The notes under the pieces: generated by a model
Told to the model about the DNA's origin: nothing
The model's input: only the letters and a program-made list of their open reading frames with translations
Databases searched by the model: none
Origin: Catenuloplanes atrovinosus
GTDB lineage: Bacteria; Actinomycetota; Actinomycetes; Mycobacteriales; Micromonosporaceae
Length of the DNA stretch: 64,000 nucleotides
Direction of reading: 5' to 3'
Assembly (NCBI RefSeq): GCF_031458235.1
Contig: NZ_JAVDYB010000001.1
Span: 1,819,001 to 1,883,000 of the forward strand
Part shown: one piece after another, positions 34,104-42,984 of the stretch
Position numbering within the stretch: the stretch's first letter is position 1
Layout of the letters: each line of letters starts with the position of its first letter
Translations under genes and position numbers: made by a program

Positions 34104-35273
34104 TCAGCGGTGCGCGGCGAGCCAGGCGACGATGTCGCGCAGCACCGCCGGCTCCGGGTTGCCGGGCTCGGGCAGGTACTTCGTCGTGATGTTCATCAGG
34201 TGGCTCACTCCGGGATAGGTGATCAGCCGGTGGTCGGGGTGACCGGCCGCGGCGAGCGCGGCGTCCGTGACGATCGCGCCGCGCACCGTCGTCTGGATGT
34301 CGGCCTCCCCGTTGAGCAGCAGCACCGGGCCGTCGTATCGTGCCAGGTCGGTCGCGGGCGGCGCGAACCTGGCGAAGTCGACCAGGTAGTCGGCGAGCCC
34401 CTGCGGCGCACCGGTCAGATGCGGGTAGTTGTCGAAGCCGATGGCGGCGCGCACGACCGGTTCGAGTTCGGCGTCGATGGCCAGCCGGCCGTCCCGGTCC
34501 GCGTCGGCCGCGTCGTTGACCCCGTCCGCGTCGAGCAGCAGCGCCCGCAACTGCGCCGCGGCCTCCGCCGGCCGGCCGAGCAGCCCGTTGGACGCCTCGG
34601 TCGCGGTGAGCCGGCCGTCGCCGTCGCCGTCGACCTCCTCGTGCAGCTGTCCCAGGGTCCGGCCGACCGCCTGGTAGTAGAGGAGGTCACGCGGCGCGCC
34701 GCCGACCACGCCCATCGCGACGACCCCGGCGGGCTCGCGGATGCCGTAGGCGCCGGGTGCGGCGGCCAGGTTGCCGGCGACCTGGGTGCCCTCGCTGTGA
34801 CCGAGCATGAAGACCCTGGCCGGGTCGACGCGCGTGGACGCCTGGGCGAACCGCACGGCGGCGGCCGCGTCGCGTACCACCTGCTCGTAGGGCTTGTCGG
34901 GGTAGAGCAGGGCGGGATCGTCGCTGAGCACCGGGCCGAGGCCGACCACGCCGCGCTTGTGGAAGCGCAGCACGGCGACGCCGCCCCGGTTCACCGACTG
35001 CGCGACGGCCTTGAACGTGGCCGCGTCCCCGATCGTCTGGTCCATGTCGAGCTTGCCGCTGCCGTGCAGCAGCACCACCACGGGCAGCCGGCCCTTCGCG
35101 CCCCGCGGGTAGCTGAGCTCCCCGTCCGCGGTCCACCCGCCGTCCATCGGAATCCGTACGGACTCGCGCACGATCCCGCCCCAGCCGTCGCGCGGCGGAG
35201 CCGCTGCCGCCGCCGCGCCGAACAGCGGAAGCACGCCGACGGCCAGCGCGGCGGTGATCTTCTTCAGCTTCAT
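34104..35273 (-). CDS. Secreted alpha/beta hydrolase with inserted EF-hand loops
   Basis: 389-residue precursor, signal peptide about 1-25. Alpha/beta-hydrolase core: oxyanion LLHGSG (68-73), nucleophile Ser160 in GHSEG, acid GEAD and His in GVSHL near the C-terminus. Between strands, where the lid sits, is an insertion with a canonical 12-residue EF-hand loop at 215-226 (DGDGDGRLTATE) and a second D-x-D-x-D-G loop at about 257-268. Calcium could therefore stabilise or gate the lid. Substrate unknown, probably an ester or peptide. ATG 35273 starts the signal peptide; GAGGGG is just upstream. Confidence 0.88.
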   Translation of the reverse strand: MKLKKITAALAVGVLPLFGAAAAAAPPRDGWGGIVRESVRIPMDGGWTADGELSYPRGAKGRLPVVVLLHGSGKLDMDQTIGDAATFKAVAQSVNRGGVAVLRFHKRGVVGLGPVLSDDPALLYPDKPYEQVVRDAAAAVRFAQASTRVDPARVFMLGHSEGTQVAGNLAAAPGAYGIREPAGVVAMGVVGGAPRDLLYYQAVGRTLGQLHEEVDGDGDGRLTATEASNGLLGRPAEAAAQLRALLLDADGVNDAADADRDGRLAIDAELEPVVRAAIGFDNYPHLTGAPQGLADYLVDFARFAPPATDLARYDGPVLLLNGEADIQTTVRGAIVTDAALAAAGHPDHRLITYPGVSHLMNITTKYLPEPGNPEPAVLRDIVAWLAAHR

Positions 35274-35430
35274 GGTGGTCCCCTCGTCGGTGTCGACTGC
35301 ACCCCGAACTCTGCCGTTCCGGCCCGGACCGGCACATCCGGCGCGGGCCGGAACCACCACTTGCGACCTCCGACGGAGGCCACCCCCGCGCGACGGAGCG
35401 CATCTGTGGCGGCGGCCGAGCCGCCCGCGC

Positions 35431-36945
35431 TCACCGGGGGTCGGCCGGGACGTCCGGGCGGGGCTGGCCGGGGCAGGTCAGGTGCGGAGCCGGGAGGGTG
35501 CCGTCGAGCAGGTACGCGGTGACGGCGGTGTCCACACAGGTGTTGCCGCGCCGGGCGTACTGGCCGTGGTTGCCGTCGTCGGCCACGGTGATCAGGCGGT
35601 TGCCGAGTCGTTCGGCCATCGTGACGCCGCCGGGGTAAGGGGTCTGGATGTCGCCCTCGGCCTGCACGACCAGCCCGGCCGGGTAGCCGTCGCGCCGCAG
35701 CCGGGTCGGTTGCTCCGCCGGGGTGTACGACCGGAACGTGCACGGGTCCGGCAGTGCGGTCGCCGGCCCGGCCCCGTACGGGTACCGCTCGGCGAAGACC
35801 GCGGCGTCCCGGCGGTAGACCTCCAGGTCGGCGGGCCAGGCGGTCTCGCAGTGGATCGTCTGGTTGACCGGCAGGTAGCCGGTCACCACCGAGGTATCGC
35901 CTTCCGGCCCGGGTGGCGGCGGCGGGTCGAACACGCCGGTGTCGCGGGTGTCCCGGACCAGTTCGGCCAGGCGCGCCCACTTCCCGCGCAGGTCCGACTC
36001 GAACCCGATCGCCTGGTCGAACCGCGCCCGCGACGTCCCGCCGTCCGCCGTCGCCAGCCGCGCCGAGGTCGCCTCCACGGTGGCCAGCACGGCGGCCGGC
36101 GAGGTGCCGAGGTCGTAGTGGCCGTGCCGCCGCGCCGCCCAGGCCGCCCACTGATCGACGTTGCGCCGGGCCGCGATCGCGCCGGCCATCGAGGTCTTCC
36201 GCCAGTCCAGGTCGGCGCCGACCGCGGAGTCGAGCACGCTGCGGTGCAGCCGCCGGGGGAACATGGTGCCGTACACCGCGCCCAGGTAGGTGCCGTACGA
36301 GTATCCGACGTAGGAGATCCGGTCCTCGCCGAGCACGCCCCGGATCACGTCCATGTCCCGTGCGGTGTCGCGGGTGGTGATGTGCGGGCGCAGGTCCCCG
36401 CCCACCCGCGCGCAACCCTCCTCGGCGGCGCGCGCCCACGCCACCCGCTGATCGAACGCGTCCGCGGTGACCGGCCGCGACACCGGCGGCCTCGGTAGGT
36501 CGGGTTCCTCGCAGGACAGCGGCGTGGAGCGGCCCACGCCGCGCGGGTCGAACCCGATCAGGTCGTAGTACCTGTTCAGCGGCGTGCCGGCGAACCGTTG
36601 CGCCGGCCACGACACCAGCTCCCCGTCCGGGCCCAGGTCCAGCAGGCCCGATCCGCCGGGCCCGCCCGGATTGGCCAGCAGCACGCCCCGCCGCAGCGCC
36701 GGATCCGAGGCGCGCTGGCGGCTGACCGCGATCGAGATCCGCCGCTCGCCGGGCCGCGCGTAGTCGAGCGGCACGGCGATGGACGCGCACTCGACCGCGG
36801 CGTCGAAGTCGCAGGCGGCCCAGTCCGGCCGCTGATCGTAGAAGTCGCCGAGGCCCGCGGTCGCCGCCACCGCGATGCCCCCGGCCGCGGTCAACAGCAC
36901 CGTCGTCATGCCCGCGAGCGCGGCCTTTTTCCATACCCGGCCCAT
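35431..36945 (-). CDS. Secreted tripeptidyl aminopeptidase-like alpha/beta hydrolase
   Basis: 504-residue precursor with signal peptide (about 1-30). Alpha/beta-hydrolase of the TAP/SlpD family: oxyanion NPGGPGGSG (92-100), GFDPRGVGRS (131-140), nucleophile Ser216 in GYSYGT, Asp/His in the C-terminal part (QAEGDIQTPY; DGNHGQY). The C-terminal cap with paired Cys is typical. Such enzymes remove N-terminal tripeptides from secreted proteins or act on peptides outside the cell. GGAGG precedes the ATG at 36945. It is a separate unit from the hydrolase downstream. Confidence 0.9.
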   Translation of the reverse strand: MGRVWKKAALAGMTTVLLTAAGGIAVAATAGLGDFYDQRPDWAACDFDAAVECASIAVPLDYARPGERRISIAVSRQRASDPALRRGVLLANPGGPGGSGLLDLGPDGELVSWPAQRFAGTPLNRYYDLIGFDPRGVGRSTPLSCEEPDLPRPPVSRPVTADAFDQRVAWARAAEEGCARVGGDLRPHITTRDTARDMDVIRGVLGEDRISYVGYSYGTYLGAVYGTMFPRRLHRSVLDSAVGADLDWRKTSMAGAIAARRNVDQWAAWAARRHGHYDLGTSPAAVLATVEATSARLATADGGTSRARFDQAIGFESDLRGKWARLAELVRDTRDTGVFDPPPPPGPEGDTSVVTGYLPVNQTIHCETAWPADLEVYRRDAAVFAERYPYGAGPATALPDPCTFRSYTPAEQPTRLRRDGYPAGLVVQAEGDIQTPYPGGVTMAERLGNRLITVADDGNHGQYARRGNTCVDTAVTAYLLDGTLPAPHLTCPGQPRPDVPADPR

Positions 36946-37072
36946 GCCGTGTGCCTCCGTCGTCGCTCGGGTGGCCTCGGGCCACGCGATCAGCCAGCGA
37001 CGACCAGCCTGGCCGCGGCAGGTCCCGCGACCGTCCCGGCGATGTCCCGGCCGGGTCGCAGCCGCGGCGTAC

Positions 37073-40054
37073 TCAGCCGAAGATCGAGGCCGGCTGGGGC
37101 GCGCCGATCTCGGCGTAGATGGCCAGCGCGGCGCGGCGATGGATCTCCGCGGTGGCCTGGTCGGACAGCGCCTCCGCGGCGGCGACCAGGCCGCTGTGCG
37201 CGCGGGCCTGCTCGTAGCGGTCGCCGATCTCCCGGGCCACCGCGAGCGCGGCGGCATGCGCCTCGCGCGCGGCGCCGTGCCGGCCGGCCGCGGCGTGCGC
37301 CTCGCCGATGCTGTTGCCGGCCTGGGCCTCGCCGGCGCGCTCGCCGAGCCGGCGGAAGATCGCCAGCGACTGGAGCAGCCGGTCGAAGCCCTCGGCCCCG
37401 CCGAGCGCCAGCTCCGCGCTGCCCAGGCCGTCGAGCGCGAGCGCCTCGCCGCCGCGTTCGGTGCTGCGCCGGAACAGCGCGAGCGCGGCCCGGTGGTGGT
37501 CGGCGGCGTCGGCCAGCAGGCCTCGGCCGGCCTCCACGTGACCCAGGCTGACCAGGGCGTACGCCTCGCCGATGTGGTCGGAGACGTCCCGGCACAGGGC
37601 GACCGAGCGGCGCAGGTGCGCCTCCGCGTCCGCGTGCCGGCCCTGCCGCCGGTAGATCTGTCCCAGGTTGCCGAGCACGCGTGCCTCGGCGGCCCGGTCG
37701 CCGGTGCGGCGGCACAGCTCCAGCGCCTCCCGCAGCCGCGCGGCCGCGTCGTCGTACCGGCCGAGCCACGCGTCGACGTGCCCCAGATTGCCGAGCGCGC
37801 GGGTCTCCGCGGCCAGGTCGCCGCAGCGCCGGGCCGCGTCGATCGCGGCCCGCAGGTACTCGGCGGCCTGCGGGAACCGGCCCTGCTGGCTGTAGATCAG
37901 CGCGACGTTGTTGAGCAGTTGCGCCTCGGCCGCGACGTCGCCGGTCAGCCGCGCGGCGTCGCGGGCGTGCGCGTGCATGGCGACCGCCTCGGCCACGTGC
38001 CCGCCGCCCTCCAGGTAGCGCAGCAGCGTCACGGTCAGCGCCACCGCGTGGCCGGGGAGGTCGTGCGCGGCCGCGAACGCCACCGCCGCGGCCAGGTTCC
38101 CGCGCTCCGCGTCCAGCCAGGCCTGCGCGGCGGCCGGGTCGCCGACCGGCGCGATCGGCACCGGGCGCGGCCCGGCCGGCTCGCCGCCGTGCCGGCCGCG
38201 CTCGGCCGGGTGCAGCGTGGTCATCGCGGCGCGCGCAGTGTGCAGCCAGGCGTCCAGCAGCCGGGTGGTGCCGGTCTCGTCGCCGTCCAGCAGCGCCAGC
38301 TCGGACGCGTACGCGCGAAGCAGGTCGTGCAGCCCGTACCGGCCCGGGGTGCCGCGCTGGAGCAGGTGCGCGCCGGCCAGCGCCTCCAGCAGGTCGTGCG
38401 CCTCGGTGACCGGCGTGCCGAACAGCGCGGCCGCGGCGTACGGCTCCACGTCCGGGCCGGGGTGCAGGCCGAGCAGCCGGAACGCGCGCGCGGCCGGCGC
38501 GGGCAGCTGCCGGTAGGAGAACGAGAACACCGCGCGGACGCCGGTCTCCGGGTCGCCGCCCGCGTCCAGCAGCGTCAGCCGCCGCCGCTCGTCCGCCAGC
38601 TCGCCGACCAGCTGCCGCAGCGGCACGGACGGCCGGGCCAGGGCCAGCTCCGCGGCCACCCGCAGCGCCAGCGGCAGCCGGGCGCAGCGCTCGGCGAGCT
38701 CGTCCGCCGCGTCCGGGTCCTCGTCGCAGCGCCGGCCGATCAGCCGGCGCAGCAGCGCGATCGCGTCCGCGTGCGGCAGCAGGTCCAGGTCGAGGCGGCG
38801 GGCGCCGTGCCGGGCGACCAGGCCGGGCAGCGCGTCCCGGCTGGTGACCACGGTCAGGCAGCCGGGCGTGCCGGGCAGCAGCGGGCGCACCTGCGCGACC
38901 GAGGCCGCGTTGTCCAATACGATCAGCATCCGGCGGCCGTCCAGCAGGCTGCGGTACCGGTCGGCGCGCTCCTCCGCGTCCAGCGGCACCTCCTGCCCGG
39001 GCACGCCGAGCGCGCGCAGGAACCGGGCGAGCGCCTCACCGGCCGGGACCGGGCGCTCCGCGTCGTACCCCCGGAGGTTGATGTAGAGCTGCCCGTCCGG
39101 GAAACCGGTGCGGACCCGGTGCGCCCAGCGCACCGCCAGCGCGGTCTTGCCGACGCCGGCCGTGCCGGAGAGCGCGGAGATGACCACGGTCGGCGAGCCG
39201 AGCAGCGCGTCCAGCCGGGCCAGTTCGCCGTCGCGGCCGATGAAGTCCGGCACGTCCGCCGGGAGCTGCGCCGGGACGGCGGTGCGGGTCGCGGTCGCGG
39301 GCGGCGCCTCGTCGCGGAGCGCGATGTCGTGCGCCGCGCGCAGCTCCGGGCCGGGATCCACGCCGAGCTCGTCCGCGAGCCGCCGCCGGGCCGCGTGATA
39401 GGCCTCGAACGCGTCCGCGCGCCGGCCCGCCGCCGCGTAGGCGCGGATCAGCCGGGCCTGGCCGGCCTCGTCCAGCGGCTGTGCGGCGACCGCCTCCGCC
39501 AGCGCGGGCAGCGCCTCCGCCACCTCGCCGAGCGCGATCTTCAGCTCGCCGTACCGGGCCAGCGCGGCGCCGCGCTCGGCCGCCACCGCGACCACCTTCG
39601 GATGCCCGGCGAGCTGCGGTACGTCGGCCAGCGGTGCGCCCTGCCACTGGCGCAGCGCCCGGTCCAGCAGCGTGGCCGCGCGCCGGTCGTCGCCCTCCTG
39701 CCGCGCGGCCGTGGCCTGCGCGCTGAGCTGCCGGAAACAGAGCAGGTCCAGCGTGTCGGCGGTGGCGCGCAGCGCGTAGCCGTCGCCGACGTGCGGCAGC
39801 AGCGCGCTGCGCGAACGGGCCGGCCGGTCCGGCTCCAGGCGGCGGCGCAGGTGCTTCACGTACGTCTGGAGCACGTTGACCGCGCTGGCCGGCGGGTCGT
39901 CGCCCCACAGCGCGTCGATCAGCTCGGACCGGGTGACCGGCTGACCTCCGGCGAGCGCGAGCAGGCCGAGCACCGCGCGCTGGCCGGCGGAGGTCAGCTC
40001 GACCGGCTCATCGCCGAGCCAGGCGCGGACCGTGCCGAGCACCTGGATGCGCAC
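37073..40054 (-). CDS. BTAD-NB-ARC-TPR regulator, SARP/AfsR family
   Basis: 993 residues in three modules. N-terminal OmpR-type winged helix (about 1-97) plus bacterial transcriptional activation domain (about 100-247). An NTPase of the AfsR/NB-ARC (STAND) kind follows, with P-loop GTAGVGKT (297-304), VLDN Walker B and VVTSR. C-terminal TPR repeats (about 650-980) end in SIFG. AfsR-type proteins integrate phosphorylation and nucleotide signals to activate secondary metabolism or morphogenesis genes through direct repeats of 11-bp period. Three such repeats lie just upstream (40069-40096). GTG 40054 is preceded by GAGAGGAGG. Divergent from a secreted CBM2-like gene. Confidence 0.93.
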   Translation of the reverse strand: MRIQVLGTVRAWLGDEPVELTSAGQRAVLGLLALAGGQPVTRSELIDALWGDDPPASAVNVLQTYVKHLRRRLEPDRPARSRSALLPHVGDGYALRATADTLDLLCFRQLSAQATAARQEGDDRRAATLLDRALRQWQGAPLADVPQLAGHPKVVAVAAERGAALARYGELKIALGEVAEALPALAEAVAAQPLDEAGQARLIRAYAAAGRRADAFEAYHAARRRLADELGVDPGPELRAAHDIALRDEAPPATATRTAVPAQLPADVPDFIGRDGELARLDALLGSPTVVISALSGTAGVGKTALAVRWAHRVRTGFPDGQLYINLRGYDAERPVPAGEALARFLRALGVPGQEVPLDAEERADRYRSLLDGRRMLIVLDNAASVAQVRPLLPGTPGCLTVVTSRDALPGLVARHGARRLDLDLLPHADAIALLRRLIGRRCDEDPDAADELAERCARLPLALRVAAELALARPSVPLRQLVGELADERRRLTLLDAGGDPETGVRAVFSFSYRQLPAPAARAFRLLGLHPGPDVEPYAAAALFGTPVTEAHDLLEALAGAHLLQRGTPGRYGLHDLLRAYASELALLDGDETGTTRLLDAWLHTARAAMTTLHPAERGRHGGEPAGPRPVPIAPVGDPAAAQAWLDAERGNLAAAVAFAAAHDLPGHAVALTVTLLRYLEGGGHVAEAVAMHAHARDAARLTGDVAAEAQLLNNVALIYSQQGRFPQAAEYLRAAIDAARRCGDLAAETRALGNLGHVDAWLGRYDDAAARLREALELCRRTGDRAAEARVLGNLGQIYRRQGRHADAEAHLRRSVALCRDVSDHIGEAYALVSLGHVEAGRGLLADAADHHRAALALFRRSTERGGEALALDGLGSAELALGGAEGFDRLLQSLAIFRRLGERAGEAQAGNSIGEAHAAAGRHGAAREAHAAALAVAREIGDRYEQARAHSGLVAAAEALSDQATAEIHRRAALAIYAEIGAPQPASIFG

Positions 40055-40068
40055 GCGGGCACCTCCTC

Positions 40069-40096
40069 TCCAGTCCCCGTCCAGTAGGCGTCCAGT
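40069..40096. promoter_or_regulatory. Three 11-bp-spaced direct repeats, candidate SARP binding site
   Basis: TCCAGT occurs at 40069, 40080 and 40091, exactly 11 bp apart, between the BTAD regulator and the divergent CBM2-like gene. SARP proteins bind heptamer direct repeats with this period. The array abuts the regulator's ribosome site, which fits autoregulation. Confidence 0.6.
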
Positions 40097-40168
40097 GTGG
40101 GGGTCGAGGCTGCCGTTGAAACGATAGATGGCAGTGTGGAAATAGGACAGAACTCGGGGGTACGTAAC

Positions 40169-40579
40169 GTGCGAGGGGGATTCGCCGCTCTGCTGGCGGC
40201 GTGCCTGATCGCGGTCGCTCCGGCGGTGCCGGCGTCGGCCGCGCCGGCGGGGGAGGCCTGCGACGTCAGCTATCAGCCGACGCCCGGCGGCAACGGGATC
40301 TTCGACGTCCGGATCATCATCACCAACACCAGCGGGTACGACATCACGGGCTGGACGCTGGCGTTCGTGCTGCCGCCCGGCCAGTCGTACGAGGGCAACC
40401 CGTGGGAGGTGATCATCGTGTCCGACGGCTCGGCGGTGACCGGTTCCAACCAGCCGTGGAACGGCCCGGTGAAGAAGGACGGCAAGGTCCAGGTCGGCTT
40501 CAAGGTCAGGGGCCCGGACTACCGGGTGGAGCCGACGCGGTTCACCGTCAACACCGAGCCGTGCTCGGTGTCGCCCTGA
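40169..40579 (+). CDS. Small secreted CBM2-like (cellulose-binding fold) protein
   Basis: 136 residues: a signal peptide (about 1-28, ending ASAAPAG) and one beta-sandwich domain resembling CBM2. The conserved pattern is visible: CDVSYQ, FDVRIIITNTSGYDITGWTLAFVLPPGQ, the W in QPWNGPVKKDG, GFKVRG, and a final Cys for the terminal disulfide. There is no catalytic domain, so it is a free binding or surface-coating protein. Some CBM2 binding-face tryptophans are not obvious. GTG 40169 has GGGGG about 9 nt upstream. Control by the divergent BTAD regulator is likely. Confidence 0.75.
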   Translation: MRGGFAALLAACLIAVAPAVPASAAPAGEACDVSYQPTPGGNGIFDVRIIITNTSGYDITGWTLAFVLPPGQSYEGNPWEVIIVSDGSAVTGSNQPWNGPVKKDGKVQVGFKVRGPDYRVEPTRFTVNTEPCSVSP

Positions 40580-40936
40580 CATCGACCATCACCTCTCAAC
40601 ATGGAGAGTATGAGCACTACTCACGTTGATCGAGATGGCCGGCGTCGCGCTCGTCGCGGCGCCGGCCGCCGCGTCCCCGTCCTCTCCGTCCTCCGCGACG
40701 ATTCCCGGCCGTGAGCTGCTCGTGCGCGGGTGCACCGTGTCCGACGGCGCGAAACCGGCCCGCTCCCGGTTCCACGGCGCCGGGGGCGCGGTAACCTCCG
40801 CCACCGCGACGCGGGAGATCACCGGCCGCCGCACGGTGGTAGACCAGCGGTGTTACCGTGGCGAAACAGCGCTGCGGCCAGTCTGTAACGGGCCGCCGGG
40901 CGGCCGGCGCCCCCCGCCGGTTGATCGAGGTGCGTC
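40580..40936. other. Intergenic region, no gene seen
   Basis: 357 bp between the CBM2-like gene and the oxidoreductase. It contains a small dyad, CTCTC-N6-GAGAG at about 40593-40608, and short open frames without coding character. The ribosome site GAGG of the next gene is at the right edge. Nothing else recognisable. Confidence 0.5.
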
Positions 40937-41815
40937 ATGAAGGCTCTGCGTTTCGCCGAGTTCGGTCCACCCGAGGTGCTCAGCGTCGTCGAGACGCCGG
41001 CGCCGCATGCCGGGCCCGGCCGGGTCCGCATCGCGGTCCGCGCCGCCGGGGTCACCGCCGCCGACTCCCGCATCCGCGCCGGCGCCGCGCCCGTGCCGCT
41101 GCCGCGCATCCCGGGCCTGGACGCGGCCGGTGTGATCGACCAGGTCGGCGAGGACGTGCGCGGCTACCGGGCCGGCGACGAGGTCTTCGGCATCGCGCCC
41201 GGCGGCGCCTGCGCGGAGCACGCGGTGCTGACCCACTTCGCGCGCAAGCCGCCCACCATGCCGTGGGCCGAGGCCGCCGGCCTGCCCACCGCCGCCGAGG
41301 CCGCGCTCCGCGCGATCGAGACGCTGCGCCCGGCGCCCGGCGACGTTCTGCTGATCAACGGCGCGGCCGGTGCGGCCGGCCTGGCCGCCGCGCAGCTCGC
41401 CCGCGCCCGCGGCCTGCTGGTCGTCGGCCTCGCCGCCCCGGGCGCGCACGACCTGCTGCGCCGCGCCGGGGCCGCGCCGGTCGCACCCGGCCCCGGGCTG
41501 CCCGACCGGCTGCGCGCGCTGGTCCCGGACGGCATCGACTGCGTGTTCGACGCCGCCGGGACCGTCACGCCGGACCTGGTCGCGCTGGCCGGCGCCGCCG
41601 ACCGGGTGGTCACCTCCGGCCCGGCCGGCGGCACCGGCGTGCTCAGCCTCGCCTCCGACGCGCCCCGCCGCGCCTGGCACGCCCTGGCCGAGGCCGCCGG
41701 CCTCTTCGAGCGCGGCGAGTTCCGCCTGCCGGTCGACCGGACGCTCCCGCTCTCCGAGGCCCCGGAGGCCCACCGCCTCAGCGAGTCCGGCCACCGGCTG
41801 GCGCTGATCCTCTGA
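40937..41815 (+). CDS. NADPH-dependent quinone oxidoreductase-like MDR protein
   Basis: 292-residue medium-chain dehydrogenase/reductase without zinc ligands, of the quinone oxidoreductase/enone reductase type. N-terminal GroES-like domain (FGPPEVLSVVETP; GLDAAGVIDQVGEDV), then Rossmann fold with INGAAGAAGLAAAQLARARG (about 137-156). It probably reduces quinones or alkenals with NADPH. Somewhat shorter than the usual 310-330 residues because loops are trimmed. ATG has GAGG 6 nt upstream. It ends one base before the convergent GAPDH gene. Confidence 0.88.
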   Translation: MKALRFAEFGPPEVLSVVETPAPHAGPGRVRIAVRAAGVTAADSRIRAGAAPVPLPRIPGLDAAGVIDQVGEDVRGYRAGDEVFGIAPGGACAEHAVLTHFARKPPTMPWAEAAGLPTAAEAALRAIETLRPAPGDVLLINGAAGAAGLAAAQLARARGLLVVGLAAPGAHDLLRRAGAAPVAPGPGLPDRLRALVPDGIDCVFDAAGTVTPDLVALAGAADRVVTSGPAGGTGVLSLASDAPRRAWHALAEAAGLFERGEFRLPVDRTLPLSEAPEAHRLSESGHRLALIL

Positions 41816-42811
41816 TCAGGCGGCGAGCAACTCCAGCGTGTCGATGACGCGGTTGGAGAAGCCCCACTCGTTGTCGTACCAGGCGACGACCTTGACGTGC
41901 CGGCCGTCGACGCGGGTCAGCGCGGCGTCGAAGATGGACGAGGCCGGGTTGCCGGTGATGTCGCCGGAGACCAGCGGCTCGTCCGCGTATTCCAGGATGC
42001 CCCGGAACCGCCCGCCGGCCGCCTCGCGGTAGGCGGCGAGCACCTCCTCGCGCGTCACCTCGCGGGACACCGTGGTGTTCAGCTCGACGATCGAGCCGAC
42101 CGGCACCGGCACCCGGATCGAGTCACCGGACAGCTTGCCGTCCAGCCGCGGCAGCACCAGGCCGATCGCCTTCGCCGCGCCGGTGGTGGTCGGCACGATG
42201 TTGACGCCGGCCGCGCGCGCCCGGCGCAGGTCGCGGTGCGGGCCGTCCTGGAGGTTCTGCTCCTGCGTGTACGCGTGCACGGTGGTCATGAAGCCGTGCT
42301 CGATCCCGGCCAGGTCGTCCAGCACGGCGGCGAGCGGGGCCAGCGCGTTCGTGGTGCAGGAGGCGTTGGAGACGATCACGTGCTTCGCCGGGTCGTACGC
42401 GTCCGTGTTCACGCCGTACGCCAGCGTCACGTCGGCACCCGAGGCGGGCGCGCTGACCAGCACCTTCGACGCGCCGGCCGAGAGGTGCGCGCTCGCCGCC
42501 GCCGCCGAGGTGAACCGCCCGGTCGACTCCAGCACCAGGTCCACGCCGAGGTCGCGCCACGGCAGGTTCGCCGGGTCCCGCTCGGACAGCACCGTGATCC
42601 GGTGCCCGTCCACGATCAGCGTGGACCCGTCCACCTCCACCGGGCGGCCGAGCCGGCCCAGCGTACTGTCGTACTTCAGCAGGTGCGCCAGCGCGGCCGG
42701 CGCGGTGAGATCGTTGATTGCGACCACCTCGAGCTTGCTGTCCCGCTCGAGCAGCGCGCGGAGGAAACTACGTCCGATACGGCCGAATCCGTTGACGGCG
42801 ATGCGTGTCAT
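41816..42811 (-). CDS. gap: Glyceraldehyde-3-phosphate dehydrogenase, type I
   Basis: 331 residues. N-terminal NAD site NGFGRIGR (7-14), catalytic Cys152 in SNASCTTN, His179 in TVHAYTQ, and phosphate-site Arg in LRRARAAGVNIVPTTTGAAKA. C-terminal WYDNEWGFSNR is complete. It oxidises glyceraldehyde-3-phosphate in glycolysis. It stands alone, not with pgk or tpi, so it may be one of several copies. GGAGG directly precedes ATG 42811; an in-frame TTG at 42871 is not needed. Confidence 0.95.
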   Translation of the reverse strand: MTRIAVNGFGRIGRSFLRALLERDSKLEVVAINDLTAPAALAHLLKYDSTLGRLGRPVEVDGSTLIVDGHRITVLSERDPANLPWRDLGVDLVLESTGRFTSAAAASAHLSAGASKVLVSAPASGADVTLAYGVNTDAYDPAKHVIVSNASCTTNALAPLAAVLDDLAGIEHGFMTTVHAYTQEQNLQDGPHRDLRRARAAGVNIVPTTTGAAKAIGLVLPRLDGKLSGDSIRVPVPVGSIVELNTTVSREVTREEVLAAYREAAGGRFRGILEYADEPLVSGDITGNPASSIFDAALTRVDGRHVKVVAWYDNEWGFSNRVIDTLELLAA

Positions 42812-42942
42812 GCCTCCATGCTGCGGATTCCCCGTTCCGGGTGACAGCGGCCGGAACGCCACGGCCCGCAAGGATCACGCCAAACCCTCTTTCCGGCGGT
42901 ATGGGTCAGGAACGCGCGCCGCCGACCGACTGTGGGCGGGCG

Positions 42943-42962
42943 CGGCCGTCACCGTACGGCCG
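42943..42962. promoter_or_regulatory. Inverted repeat upstream of the secreted GH-A/IPT gene
   Basis: CGGCCGT (42943-42949) and ACGGCCG (42956-42962) form a dyad with a 6-bp centre, 22 bp before the ATG. It could be an operator or a leader hairpin; it is unlike the AGCGCT boxes. Confidence 0.4.
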
Positions 42963-42984
42963 CTCTCTGATCACGGAGGGTGTC

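Noticed and set aside
40626-40940. 104-codon open frame between the CBM2-like and oxidoreductase genes
   Set aside because: Signal-peptide-like start but a low-complexity remainder that runs into the next gene's start; no conserved feature.
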